DNA of 45,612 nucleotides, taken from positions 1 to 45,612 of the forward strand of contig SFOH01000014.1 in NCBI GenBank assembly GCA_004552485.1. The letters are read 5' to 3'. How positions within the stretch are numbered: the first letter of the stretch is position 1; each line of letters opens with the position of its first letter. Below, piece by piece: positions 30,904 through 41,139 of the stretch. This DNA comes from Bacteroidales bacterium (lineage in GTDB: Bacteria > Bacteroidota > Bacteroidia > Bacteroidales > Muribaculaceae). The translations under genes were made by a program, and so were the position numbers. The notes below the pieces were generated by a model that was not told where the DNA came from, ran no database searches, and worked only from the letters and a program-made list of their open reading frames with translations.

Positions 30904-31188
30904 TATTGCTGTCCGATAAAAGATTAGAACGGCACAAAAGCATAACTTGGCTGCTGATTCCAAAGCGACCGATTTTGTTTTTTGATTTCTAAGCCCCCCA
31001 AAAATCTTGCCCGGGCTTCAGTCACCGTATATGCGACTGGCAACGCGGCTTTCCCTGATGCCGAATGGCCCATAGCATGGCAACTGATAACTGAGTAGAA
31101 GCCATACCCCACAGACTAATGCCCTATGTCCTTTGATAGGTTACGCGAAGCGTGCGCTCATCCGCCCATCTTTTATCGGACAGCAATA
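30904..31188. mobile_element. MITE-like 285-bp element
   Basis: The element is bounded by perfect 21-bp terminal inverted repeats (30904-30924 and 31168-31188; the left begins TATTGCTGTCCGATAAAAG). It is flanked by an exact 9-bp target duplication AATAACTTT (30895-30903 and 31189-31197). The interior is AT-richer than the chromosome and has no transposase; the only open frame inside (about 62 codons, minus strand) is not credible as one. This is the form of a non-autonomous element moved by a transposase elsewhere. A 9-bp duplication would suit, among others, IS4-type enzymes, but I cannot assign the family. It lies between convergent genes, with the tatD stop codon inside the left target copy. 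Confidence 0.88.
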
Positions 31189-31197
31189 AATAACTTT
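31189..31197. repeat. Target-site duplication, right copy
   Basis: AATAACTTT, the right-hand copy of the 9-bp duplication flanking the 285-bp element. Confidence 0.88.
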
Positions 31198-31248
31198 CAG
31201 CCCCGCACCCTCAGCGCCGGATTCACTGCATGACTGTGGGGGGGGAGA

Positions 31249-32805
31249 TTAGGCGAAGGGGAGGGGGGAGGAGGACCAGGAGGCGCGGTCGAGGGCGCGG
31301 TAGGAGATGGCTTCGGCGATGTCGGCGGGGCGGATGTCGGGGGAGGCGGCCAGGTCGGCGATGGTGCGCGCCACGCGCAGGATGCGCGCATAGGCGCGGG
31401 CACTCATGTCGTAGCGGGTCATGGCATCGCGCAGCAGTTCGGTGGCGGCGTCGTCGATCCGGCAGTATTTGCGGATGAGCGCCGACGACATCTGGGCGTT
31501 GCAGTGGACGCCGGGCACGTTGGCAAAGCGCTCGGTCTGGATGGCGCGGGCGGCGACGACGCGGGCGCGGATTGCCGCCGAGGGCTCGCCTTTGGGCGCC
31601 GATGCGAGTGTCTCAAAGGGCACGGGCAAAATCTCGCAATGCAGGTCGATGCGGTCAAGAAGGGGTCCGGAGATGCGGTTTTTGTATTTGGCGACGGCGC
31701 CCTGCGAACATGTGCACTTGCGCGTGGGGTGGGTGTAATAGCCACAGGGACAGGGGTTCATGGAGGCCACGAGCATGAAGCGCGCGGGGTATTCGATGGC
31801 ATATTTGGCGCGGGAGACGCTGATGAGGCCGTCCTCGAGGGGCTGGCGCAGCACTTCCAATACGGGTCGAGGATATTCGGGGAACTCGTCGAGGAAGAGG
31901 ATTCCGTTGTGGGCGAGGGAGATTTCGCCGGGCATGGGCGTTGTGCCGCCGCCGACCATGGCTACGGAGGAGATGGTGTGATGGGGCGCGCGGAAGGGTC
32001 GGACGGCCATGAGGCGTGCGTCGGTGCCGAGTTTGCCGGCCACGGAGTGAATCTTGGTGGTCTCCAGGGCCTCGCGGAGCGTGAGGGGTGGCATGATGGA
32101 CGGCAATCGCTTGGCCATCATGGACTTGCCGGCACCGGGAGGTCCGACGAGGATGATGTTGTGGCCGCCGGCACAGGCCACTTCGAAGGCACGTTTGACG
32201 TTCTCCTGGCCTTTGACGTCGGCAAAGTCGAGGCCGGTGTGCTGCTGTGCGCGTGCGAATTCGGCGCGGGTGTCGACGACGGTGGGGGTGAGGGGGACGG
32301 TGCCGGTGAGGAAGTCGAGCACCTGACGCAGCGAGGAGACGCCGTAGACGTTCACGCCGTCCACGACGGCGGCTTCGGTGGCGTTGTCGGCAGGCACGAT
32401 CATGCCTTTGAAGCCGAGTTTGCGCGCCATGATGGCCATGGGCAGGACGCCGCGGATGGGGAGGACGGAGCCGTCGAGGCTGAGTTCGCCCATGATGAAC
32501 CAGCGGTCGAGCTCGGGAATGGGGACGAGCTCGGCAGCGGAGAGCATGGCGACAGCCATGGGCAGGTCGTAGGCGGCGCCTTCCTTGCGCACGTCGGCGG
32601 GCGAGAGATTGATGATTGTGGCGCGGTGGGGGTATGTCAGGCCGGTCTGCTGGATGGCGGAGCGGACGCGCTCGGCCGACTCTTTGATGGCGGTATCGGC
32701 CATGCCCACGATGTGGAGTGAGACACCGGGGTTGACGGAGACTTCGATGGTCACCGGGCGGGCGTCAACGCCGTTAATGGCTGCGGCATAAGTCTTTACA
32801 AGCAT
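31249..32805 (-). CDS. comM: ComM/YifB family Mg-chelatase-like AAA ATPase
   Basis: A 518-residue ComM (YifB) protein, a hexameric helicase that promotes branch migration during integration of DNA taken up by transformation. The N-terminal Lon-like domain covers residues 1-170 (VEVSVNPGVSLHIVGMAD-like opening, SPADVRKEGAAYDLPMAVAML). The AAA module has Walker A VGPPGAGKSMMAKRLPSIMPPL near residue 225 and Walker B GILFLDEFPEY. A four-Cys zinc-type motif (CPCGYYTHPTRKCTCS) and the C-terminal Mg-chelatase helical domain follow. It is present in many species not known to be naturally competent. Its stop is followed by a G8 run and then the mobile element. Confidence 0.95.
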   Translation of the reverse strand: MLVKTYAAAINGVDARPVTIEVSVNPGVSLHIVGMADTAIKESAERVRSAIQQTGLTYPHRATIINLSPADVRKEGAAYDLPMAVAMLSAAELVPIPELDRWFIMGELSLDGSVLPIRGVLPMAIMARKLGFKGMIVPADNATEAAVVDGVNVYGVSSLRQVLDFLTGTVPLTPTVVDTRAEFARAQQHTGLDFADVKGQENVKRAFEVACAGGHNIILVGPPGAGKSMMAKRLPSIMPPLTLREALETTKIHSVAGKLGTDARLMAVRPFRAPHHTISSVAMVGGGTTPMPGEISLAHNGILFLDEFPEYPRPVLEVLRQPLEDGLISVSRAKYAIEYPARFMLVASMNPCPCGYYTHPTRKCTCSQGAVAKYKNRISGPLLDRIDLHCEILPVPFETLASAPKGEPSAAIRARVVAARAIQTERFANVPGVHCNAQMSSALIRKYCRIDDAATELLRDAMTRYDMSARAYARILRVARTIADLAASPDIRPADIAEAISYRALDRASWSSSPLPFA

Positions 32806-32842
32806 AGCGATAAAAATTGGAAAGGGAGGGGCGGCGGCCCGG

Positions 32843-33850
32843 TTATTTCTTCAGAATGCTGTCCACGAAGGCCTCGGCGCGGCGCACGGAGGGTGTGCGC
32901 AGGAGCTGGCGGCCGGTGGAATCGGCCACGATGAAGTAGGGGACGGTGGGAACGCCCAGGCGGTCGATGCCGGGGGCGCAGAGTGAGCCGGCGGCCCAGG
33001 CCGAGCGCCAGCTGATTGAGTCGGAGCGGTAGGAGCGGCGCCATGTGGCGGTGTCCTCGTCGGCGCTGAGGTCCAGCATGTTAACGCGGCCGTTGAGACG
33101 TTTCAGCGGCGCCAGAACGGAGTCTTTGCGGCCGGTTTTCTGCGACGAGAAAGCCAGCAGCGAGAGGCGGTGGCCCTTAACGGAGAATACGCGCAGGCTG
33201 TCGCGAGTGTCCATATAGTTGATAGGCAGCACTTTGGCGGTGACCGCGTGGTCGTTGACGCGTGCGTTGGCGCCCTGCCACATGGCAATAAGCGAGTTGG
33301 GACGCGCCGCCTTGTCGAGCGAGGCCATGAGCTTTGAGGCGCCGGCGGGGTCGAGCGCGGCATCGTAGCAGCTCATGATGAGCAGCGCCGAGAGCAGGTC
33401 GGCCTTGTGGGCCTTGACATATTTGGCGACGGCGGCGTTGACGGCGGCGGCGTTATGGCCGCGGAGAACGGACATATTCTCCTTGTTCCACGCGCACCAG
33501 CGTTCGCTGATTTCGTTGCCTTTCACGCTGATAGCGAAGGGGTTGGAGGGGGTGAGGCGCACTTTCAGCTCGTCGCCGTCTTTGGCATAAAAGCAGCCCA
33601 TGAGGCGATAGTCGTTGTCGTAGATTTCGACCAGCGCGCCCTCCGGAGCGTGGCCTTCGAAGAGGAATTTGCCCTCGCGCGCGGCGATGAGCACGCTGTT
33701 GACGTTGTCGTCGCCGGGATAAACCACGCGCAGGTTCATGGTGCGGTTGCCCTCCACGGTGCCGTCGACCTTGAATTTTCCGGAGCCGGAGCAGGCGCCG
33801 AGCAGCATGCAGCAGAGGAGCAGAAGAGTGTACAGTGACAGTTTTTTCAT
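32843..33850 (-). CDS. DUF4369-type lipoprotein with thioredoxin-like end lacking cysteines
   Basis: A 335-residue lipoprotein: signal MKKLSLYTLLLLCCML with lipobox LGAC, so it is membrane-anchored. Residues about 25-115 look like the DUF4369 beta-rich domain found at the N-terminus of thioredoxin-like proteins in Bacteroidetes (FKVDGTVEGNRTMNLRVVYPG). The C-terminal 120 residues follow a thioredoxin-like order, with a strand at LSLLAFSSQKTG, a helix, and the cis-proline segment VPTVPYFIVADSTGRQL. The CxxC motif is replaced by SSQKTGRK, so disulfide chemistry is not expected. I use the ATG at 33850; an earlier in-frame start would spoil the signal peptide. It follows the GH30-like gene on the same strand. 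Confidence 0.7.
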   Translation of the reverse strand: MKKLSLYTLLLLCCMLLGACSGSGKFKVDGTVEGNRTMNLRVVYPGDDNVNSVLIAAREGKFLFEGHAPEGALVEIYDNDYRLMGCFYAKDGDELKVRLTPSNPFAISVKGNEISERWCAWNKENMSVLRGHNAAAVNAAVAKYVKAHKADLLSALLIMSCYDAALDPAGASKLMASLDKAARPNSLIAMWQGANARVNDHAVTAKVLPINYMDTRDSLRVFSVKGHRLSLLAFSSQKTGRKDSVLAPLKRLNGRVNMLDLSADEDTATWRRSYRSDSISWRSAWAAGSLCAPGIDRLGVPTVPYFIVADSTGRQLLRTPSVRRAEAFVDSILKK

Positions 33851-33871
33851 CAGTGAATGTTTATGTAACCA

Positions 33872-33879
33872 CAAAATTA
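33872..33879 (-). promoter_or_regulatory. Possible -7 box for the lipoprotein gene
   Basis: The complement reads TAATTTTG, 21 bases before the lipoprotein ATG. There is no clear -33 box at the right distance, so support is moderate. Confidence 0.4.
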
Positions 33880-33919
33880 CTCATTTGGCGGCACATAAGA
33901 AAGGAAACGGCGCAAAAAA

Positions 33920-36187
33920 TCAGCGGAGGAGGAGGCGACGGACGCTCTCGGCGCCGTCGGCGGTGGCGATACGCAGCAGATAAACGCCGGCGGGGAGTGC
34001 CGAAGCGTCGAGGCTCGCGGCGTTGATGCTGGCTGCTGTTGTGCCGGTGAGAGTGAGGAGGGAGAGGGCGGTGACTGCGTCACCTTGCACGGTGATGATG
34101 CGGCCTTGCTGTCTGATGAACAAGGAGTTACGCTCGGCCGAAGCGGCGGGAGCGCCGGCATTGTGGGCGATGAGATTGGTCGTTAGCGGCGTGTCGAGGC
34201 CGCGGGTGCTGAGGCGCAGGACGGCCGAGGCCGACTCCTCGCCGCCGGGCGTGTAGGCCACGTCGAGCGTGTCGTCAACGTCCATCATCAGCGGTACCGT
34301 GTGGGGGTAGCGGTCGGCGCAGCGTCCTGAGGCATAATAGATTACGCCGGGCAGGAAGTCGATGGCCTCAGTCACTGTCGTCTCCATGTCCTCCATGAAT
34401 TTAATCTTGAGGCCCTCGAAATAGAGGGGGTACTGCTGGGTGAAGAGGCCGTTGCCGGCATCCACCATGGGATATCCGCGGCCCTGACATCCGCAGATGA
34501 GGTTGGAGACGGGGTGGTCGGGGTTGAACAGATAGGCCTTCACGTGCTTCCAGCCGGTGCGCGAGTTGTCGAAAACAATCTGCGTGTACTGCTTAACGGC
34601 CCAGGGGAACTGCGAGGTAAACAACTGAGCATCAGCGCCGTCCACCTCCGCGACAATCTCGCCGGTGAGTCCCGTGGCCTTCAGCGAGAGCGTGGTTGTG
34701 TCGGGTTCCGTTCCGCCGGCTTTGAAGGCGGTGTTGCCCGTGAGCGACAGCGCGGGAGCATCGTATGCGTCGCCGTGGATGTCAACGCGCGCAGCCGGTG
34801 TTACGCCGTCGTCGGCCGTTGCCGTCAGCCACACATGATGGCATCCGCGAGCCTCCGGAGTGTAGGTGATGCGCGCAGAGCCGGGAGCGGTAAGTTTCGT
34901 GGGCTCCACAGCAAAATATTTAGCATCGTCGCCTTCGAGCTTCAGCGTTACCGGTCCGGAGGAAATGGCGTTGAGGATTATCTCATGTTCAGCTCTTTTG
35001 TCTGTGCGTGAAACGATTACGGCGTCGCGGAGACCGAAGGAGAGAAGATTTTCCGCTGAAGGGGCCTGGTCAGCAATGGGCTTCACAGGCAAAAGAACGG
35101 CGGTGAGCGATTGCGCCGGCAGCTCCGCCATCAAGTAACCGCCGTTAACAACGGGCGCCTCGACCGTCGTGCCGTCCTCGGTAGCCGAGGAGCGCGAGGC
35201 CGTGGCATGGTCGGCCGCGGGCTCGAGTCCGCGCAGGTCAATCCACTCGCGCACAGCGTTTTCGCCGGGATTCAGAAGCAGCAACGTCAGCGCCGAACCG
35301 TCCTCGTTGAGCGATGCCAAAGCATTATCGTTCAGCACGTTCACATATCGCGAGCCAACCCATATCGGTGCCATCACCTGGCGGTAGAAGTGGAAGAGTT
35401 TGGAGAGTTTGAAGCCGTCCGTGTCGTTGTAGGTGGCCGGCACTTCCGGTGCCATCCAGACGGCCGACTCGCCGCCGCGCACATCGGCAATCATCGCCTG
35501 CATGGCGGCGATATCTGCGGCAAGGTCGGTGCCGGAGGCCTTCTCGCCGACCTTGACCTTCATGGTGTCGACGCCGGCGAGTACGGTCCTGATGTTTGCG
35601 CTTTTCAGCTTATCATCCAGAACCGTCAGAAAATCAGCATCTTGCACACCGGGGTCGATGCTGCGGAACTCGAGCTCGTATTCGGTCTTGAAATGGTTGA
35701 GCACCTCCACAAGATAGTTCGCATAGGCGATGTATTTGATGGGGTTGAGCACCATCGTGCCGTCGACGGCGCGCACCTTCATATAGTCAGGCACGGCGCC
35801 CACTGCCAGGAAGTCGCCCTCCCAGCAGCGCTCATGCAGCCGCTGGAGCAGCCGCTGACGTGCACCGTCGCGCTCCCAGTGATACGTGCCATCCTCATCC
35901 ATAAATGTCTGGCTGTCAGCGCCATGGTAGACGTCAGTACCCGTACCGGGAAAGCCGTAGCGGAAGACGCGGGCACCCATGGTGCCAACGACCTCGTTGA
36001 CAAAATCCGGCAAATACCAGTCGTCGAGGGCACCGGCCTGCTCGGCCCATTCGGCCAGGTCGACTCCCCACCCCATACATTGCGGGCCGGTTTCGGCGCC
36101 CCTCACTTCGTATCTGTTTTGCTGTGCGGCCCACGCAGCGCTCCACGCCGCGCATACCGCGATAATAATCGTTATTAGCTTTTTCAC
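33920..36187 (-). CDS. Secreted GH30-like protein with type IX sorting domain
   Basis: A 755-residue exported protein. I start it at GTG 36187, which gives a clean signal peptide (MKKLITIIIAVCAAWSAAWA); the open frame also allows a TTG 15 bases earlier. Residues about 25-370 follow the layout of glycoside hydrolase family 30: opening MGWGVDLAEWAEQ, RVFRYGFPG, GAVPDYMKV, and a beta-domain with NPGENAVREWIDLRGLE and LPAQSLTAVLLPV. Where active enzymes have Asn-Glu-Pro, this one reads RSIDPGVQD, so the acid/base Glu seems lost. Ig-like domains follow, then a segment resembling a starch-binding CBM26 module (IVFDNSRTGWKHVKAYLF). The last 80 residues end in LPAGVYLLRIATADGAESVRRLLLR, a type IX secretion C-terminal signal. 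It lies 31 bases after sufS. Confidence 0.65.
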   Translation of the reverse strand: MKKLITIIIAVCAAWSAAWAAQQNRYEVRGAETGPQCMGWGVDLAEWAEQAGALDDWYLPDFVNEVVGTMGARVFRYGFPGTGTDVYHGADSQTFMDEDGTYHWERDGARQRLLQRLHERCWEGDFLAVGAVPDYMKVRAVDGTMVLNPIKYIAYANYLVEVLNHFKTEYELEFRSIDPGVQDADFLTVLDDKLKSANIRTVLAGVDTMKVKVGEKASGTDLAADIAAMQAMIADVRGGESAVWMAPEVPATYNDTDGFKLSKLFHFYRQVMAPIWVGSRYVNVLNDNALASLNEDGSALTLLLLNPGENAVREWIDLRGLEPAADHATASRSSATEDGTTVEAPVVNGGYLMAELPAQSLTAVLLPVKPIADQAPSAENLLSFGLRDAVIVSRTDKRAEHEIILNAISSGPVTLKLEGDDAKYFAVEPTKLTAPGSARITYTPEARGCHHVWLTATADDGVTPAARVDIHGDAYDAPALSLTGNTAFKAGGTEPDTTTLSLKATGLTGEIVAEVDGADAQLFTSQFPWAVKQYTQIVFDNSRTGWKHVKAYLFNPDHPVSNLICGCQGRGYPMVDAGNGLFTQQYPLYFEGLKIKFMEDMETTVTEAIDFLPGVIYYASGRCADRYPHTVPLMMDVDDTLDVAYTPGGEESASAVLRLSTRGLDTPLTTNLIAHNAGAPAASAERNSLFIRQQGRIITVQGDAVTALSLLTLTGTTAASINAASLDASALPAGVYLLRIATADGAESVRRLLLR

Positions 36188-36218
36188 CGGATTGATTGTC
36201 AAGTAGTTAATTGTAGAA

Positions 36219-37436
36219 TCAGAGAAGCATCGGAGCGATGCGGCGGATGGCGGCGAGGAAGGTGTCGACCTCGGCGAGAGTGTTGTAGACGCCGAAGGAG
36301 GCGCGCACCGTTCCCTCGACGCCGAGGGCGGCCATGAGCGGCTGGGCGCAGTGGTGGCCGGTGCGCACGGCGATGCCGAGGTGGTCGAGGAGCATGCCCG
36401 TGTCGTAATGGTGGGCCGAGCCCAAGAGGAACGACAGGACGGGGCATTTGTGCGGGGCCGTGCCGAAGATCCGCGCCTCAGGAACAGCCTCCTTGAGGTC
36501 CTCGGCAGCAGCGCGGTAGAGCGCTTCTTCGTGAGCTTCTATATTGCTGATACCCAGCTCGTTGATGAAGGCGATAGCTTCGGAAAGAGCGGGGATGGCC
36601 GTGTAGTCGGGCGTGCCGGCCTCGAACTTGTAGGGGAGGTCGGCCCACGTTGTCCCGGCGAAGGAGACATGTCCGATCATCTCGCCGCCGCCCTGGTAGG
36701 GAGGCATTTTGTCGAGAAGCTCACTGCGGCCGTAGAGGACGCCGACGCCCGTGGGTCCGTACATTTTGTGCGAGGAGAAGGCGTAGAAATCGCAGCCAAG
36801 TTCCTGAACATCAATCTTGTAGTGCGGCGCAGCCTGGGCACCGTCCACACAGGCCACACAGCCGTGCTCGTGGGCGATGGCCACCATCTCGCGGACGGGA
36901 TTGACCGTGCCCAGCACGTTCGAGACGTGGGCGAAGCTCACCAGGCGGGTGCGCTCCGTGAACAGACCGCGGTAGGCCTCGAGGTCGAGCGAACCGTCTT
37001 CGAGAATTGGCACGACCTTGATAACCAACCCCTTGCGCTTGGCAGCGAGCTGCCAGGGCACGATATTCGAGTGGTGCTCCATAACGGTGAGGATGATTTC
37101 GTCGCCGGGGTTGAGGAGCTCGGTGTATGACGATGCCACAAGGTTGAGGCCCTCCGTTGTGCCGCGCGTGAACACCACCTCCTGCACGGACGGGGCGTTG
37201 ATGAAGGCACGGACGTCCTCGCGGGCCTTCTCCACGAGGTCGGTGGCCTCGACGCTCATGCAGTGGACGCCGCGGTGGACGTTGGCATGATGGTGCGTGT
37301 ACATGCGCTCGAGGCACGCCACCACGCGGCGCGGCGTCTGGGCCGTGGCCGTGTTGTCGAGGTAGACGAGCGGTTTGCCGTGGACGTCGCGGCCAAGAAT
37401 CGGAAATTGCTCTCTTATGGCTTCAATATCAAGCAT
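36219..37436 (-). CDS. sufS: Cysteine desulfurase SufS
   Basis: A 405-residue PLP enzyme that takes sulfur from cysteine for iron-sulfur cluster assembly. The PLP lysine lies in AFSSHKMYGPTGVGVLYGR near residue 222. The persulfide-forming cysteine is in RTGHHCAQPLMAAL near 362, in the longer loop typical of group II (SufS) enzymes. It is the last of the suf genes; its ATG is directly next to the sufD stop. No SufE or SufU gene is seen in the window, so the sulfur-transfer partner must be elsewhere. Confidence 0.95.
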   Translation of the reverse strand: MLDIEAIREQFPILGRDVHGKPLVYLDNTATAQTPRRVVACLERMYTHHHANVHRGVHCMSVEATDLVEKAREDVRAFINAPSVQEVVFTRGTTEGLNLVASSYTELLNPGDEIILTVMEHHSNIVPWQLAAKRKGLVIKVVPILEDGSLDLEAYRGLFTERTRLVSFAHVSNVLGTVNPVREMVAIAHEHGCVACVDGAQAAPHYKIDVQELGCDFYAFSSHKMYGPTGVGVLYGRSELLDKMPPYQGGGEMIGHVSFAGTTWADLPYKFEAGTPDYTAIPALSEAIAFINELGISNIEAHEEALYRAAAEDLKEAVPEARIFGTAPHKCPVLSFLLGSAHHYDTGMLLDHLGIAVRTGHHCAQPLMAALGVEGTVRASFGVYNTLAEVDTFLAAIRRIAPMLL

Positions 37437-38807
37437 TTACTTCTCGGAATTAGAACAGTTTACAGAAGGCGGACATGCGCCGCACGAGGCGTGTATGCCG
37501 GCCAGACGCATCTCCACGAGATGGCGCAGACGGTCGCGGAGCGGCTCGAGGGAGATGGCGTCGATGACATCGGCCATAAACGCCTGCATGAGCATCGTGC
37601 GGGCCTGGTCGCGGGGTATGCCGCGCGTCTCCATGTAGAACAGGGCGCGGGCGTCGATCTGGCCCGTGGCGGCACCGTGCGAGGCCTTCACGTCGTCGCA
37701 GTAGATCTCCAGCTGAGGCTGGGTGTGCATGCGCGACGTCGGCGCGGCCAGGATGTTGCGGTTGTTCTGATAAGCCTCGGTGTGGTGGGCTTCCGGGGCA
37801 ACTTTGATGAGGCCCTCGAAGGCGCCGCGGCCGTTCTGGTCGACTATGTATTTGAAAATCTGGTTGCTGATGCAGTGCGGAGCGTTGTGGAGGACCGTGG
37901 CGGACGTGTCGGCCAGCTGGCTTCCGTCGGAGATGGCCATGCCGCCGAGATGTGCCTCGGCGCCCTCGCCGTTGAGTTCCACGCGGATGTCGTTGCGGGT
38001 GGTGCCGCAGCGCAGCGTCGACACGTTCATGGTCAGACGCGACGCGGCGTCCTGGCGCACGGTCACAGACGCATAGCGCGACGTCGTGGGCGACGACTCC
38101 TCGAAGTCGTAATACTCGAGCTGCGCGCCCGGGCCGAGGTCCATCTCCACGACAGCATCGGAGACGTTGGCGCGCGAGTCGTCGGAGTGGTCGCAGACAA
38201 GGAGTTTGATGGCGGCACCGGCCTCGAGAATCACCATCAGACGGCGCACGGCGAGCATGTCGATACCGGCGCCACCGAGGATATTGACCAGCTGTACGGG
38301 CTTGTCGCAGCGGACATTACGGGCCACGTGCACCATGACGCCGTCCTGCGCCAGCAGCGTATTCAGCGCCACGGCGGCATTGTCGGCGGGGGCGATGCGA
38401 CCGTAATAGTGCTCCATCACCTCCGGCATGAGCCCGGCGGCGTCGGAGAGCGAGCAGACCGTCACGCCCTGCGGCAGACGCTCCGAGAGGCCGTCGCCGG
38501 CGGTGAAGACATCGTTGGCGGTGAATCCGGTGAGGGTGCTGACGTTCGGCACGGCGCAGCGGAAGGCGCCGGCGGGGTCCACGCGGAAGGGCACGCGCGT
38601 GATGTTCACACCCAGGTCGGGGGCGAACATGGCGTTGAGGTCGGCATATTTGTGGCCCTCCGAGCCGGCGCGGGGCAGCGGCGTGGCCTCGAGCACGGCG
38701 CGGGCGGCGGCACGGCGCTCGTTCATCACCGCGGGCGCGTGGGCGCAGACCGTGGCGGCGTTGGCGTCGTAGAGGTCGAGATACTGTTTCTGTGAGGGAG
38801 TGTCCAT
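37437..38807 (-). CDS. sufD: Fe-S cluster assembly protein SufD
   Basis: A 456-residue SufD, partner of SufB in the SufBC2D scaffold. It shows the beta-helix core (for example GGAGIDMLAVRRLMVILEAGAAIKLLVCDHSDD) and the C-terminal stretch HGAATGQIDARALFYMETRGIPRDQARTMLMQAFMADVIDAI typical of SufB/SufD. The start at 38807 (MDTPSQKQYLDLYDAN) lies 7 bases after sufC; the open frame runs 15 codons further up into sufC. The C-terminus has a Cys-containing tail (ASCGACPPSVNC) not needed for the fold. Confidence 0.93.
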   Translation of the reverse strand: MDTPSQKQYLDLYDANAATVCAHAPAVMNERRAAARAVLEATPLPRAGSEGHKYADLNAMFAPDLGVNITRVPFRVDPAGAFRCAVPNVSTLTGFTANDVFTAGDGLSERLPQGVTVCSLSDAAGLMPEVMEHYYGRIAPADNAAVALNTLLAQDGVMVHVARNVRCDKPVQLVNILGGAGIDMLAVRRLMVILEAGAAIKLLVCDHSDDSRANVSDAVVEMDLGPGAQLEYYDFEESSPTTSRYASVTVRQDAASRLTMNVSTLRCGTTRNDIRVELNGEGAEAHLGGMAISDGSQLADTSATVLHNAPHCISNQIFKYIVDQNGRGAFEGLIKVAPEAHHTEAYQNNRNILAAPTSRMHTQPQLEIYCDDVKASHGAATGQIDARALFYMETRGIPRDQARTMLMQAFMADVIDAISLEPLRDRLRHLVEMRLAGIHASCGACPPSVNCSNSEK

Positions 38808-38814
38808 GGCGGTG

Positions 38815-39585
38815 TCAGTCTTTGCGGTCAGCCTCTTCCTTAATCCAGTCATAGCCGCGCTCCTCGAGCTCCAGGGCCAGCTCCGGGCCGCCCGTGTGGA
38901 CGATGCGTCCCTTGTAGAGGATGTGGACGACGTCGGGCTTGATGTAGTCCAGCAGACGCTGATAGTGGGTGATTACGATGGTGGCGTTCTGCTCGGTGCG
39001 CAGTTTGTTGACGCCGCCGGCCACAACGCGCAGTGCGTCGATGTCGAGGCCCGAGTCCGTCTCGTCGAGGATGGACAGCCGCGGCTCGAGCATGGCCATC
39101 TGGAAAATCTCGTTACGTTTTTTCTCGCCGCCGGAGAAGCCCTCGTTGACCGAGCGCGAGGCCAGTTTGTTGTCGAGGTCGACGACGGCGCGTTTGGCGC
39201 GCATGAGCTTCAGGAACTCGCTGGCAGTCAGCGGCTCCTGACCCAGGTATTTGCGCTTGGCGTTGATGGCGGCGCGCATGAAGTTGACCATTGACACGCC
39301 GGGAATCTCCACGGGATACTGAAACGAGAGGAACAGGCCCTCGTGGCTGCGGTCTTCCGGAGAGAGCTCCAGCAGATTCACGCCGTTGAGGTATGCCTCG
39401 CCGCCGGTGACGGTGAAGCGCGGGTCGCCGGCCAGCACGCCGCTGAAGGTGCTCTTGCCGGAGCCGTTGGGGCCCATGATGGCGTGAACCTCGCCGGGAC
39501 GCACGGTCAGGTTAATGCCTTTGAGTATTTCTTTGCCGTCAATGCCGGCTTTCAGGTCTTTGACCTCTAAAAGAAAATCGTTCAT
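38815..39585 (-). CDS. sufC: Fe-S cluster assembly ATPase SufC
   Basis: A 256-residue ABC-type ATPase that drives changes in the SufBCD scaffold. Walker A is GPNGSGKST (38-46), the signature is FSGGEKKR, Walker B is LSILDETDSGLDIDAL, and the switch His is in VITHYQRLLDYIKPD. SufC-type features such as EIPGVSMVNFMRAAINAKR are present. It lies 60 bases after sufB and 7 before sufD. Confidence 0.96.
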   Translation of the reverse strand: MNDFLLEVKDLKAGIDGKEILKGINLTVRPGEVHAIMGPNGSGKSTFSGVLAGDPRFTVTGGEAYLNGVNLLELSPEDRSHEGLFLSFQYPVEIPGVSMVNFMRAAINAKRKYLGQEPLTASEFLKLMRAKRAVVDLDNKLASRSVNEGFSGGEKKRNEIFQMAMLEPRLSILDETDSGLDIDALRVVAGGVNKLRTEQNATIVITHYQRLLDYIKPDVVHILYKGRIVHTGGPELALELEERGYDWIKEEADRKD

Positions 39586-39645
39586 AGTGATGGCTTTATG
39601 GCCTTCGTGGCCAAAATGTTTTGAATTCTTGAGTGAAGGGGAGGG

Positions 39646-41127
<1,482 letters not shown>

Positions 41128-41139
41128 GTCAGTATAACG

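Noticed and set aside
30924..31112. 62-codon frame inside the 285-bp element
   Set aside because: Too short for a transposase, no motif I can identify, and the element looks non-autonomous. It may be a decayed remnant but I do not call it a gene.
31238..31270. G8 run and G-rich stretch at the 3' end of comM as a phase-variable tract
   Set aside because: The G8 run lies after the stop codon and not in a promoter or coding region, so length change would have no clear effect.
31504..32721. Plus-strand open frame of about 405 codons opposite comM
   Set aside because: Antisense shadow; no motif or start context, while comM has all its motifs.
36188..36202. TTG start for the GH30-like gene
   Set aside because: The GTG at 36187 gives a clean signal peptide beginning MKKLITIII, so the five extra residues are not needed.
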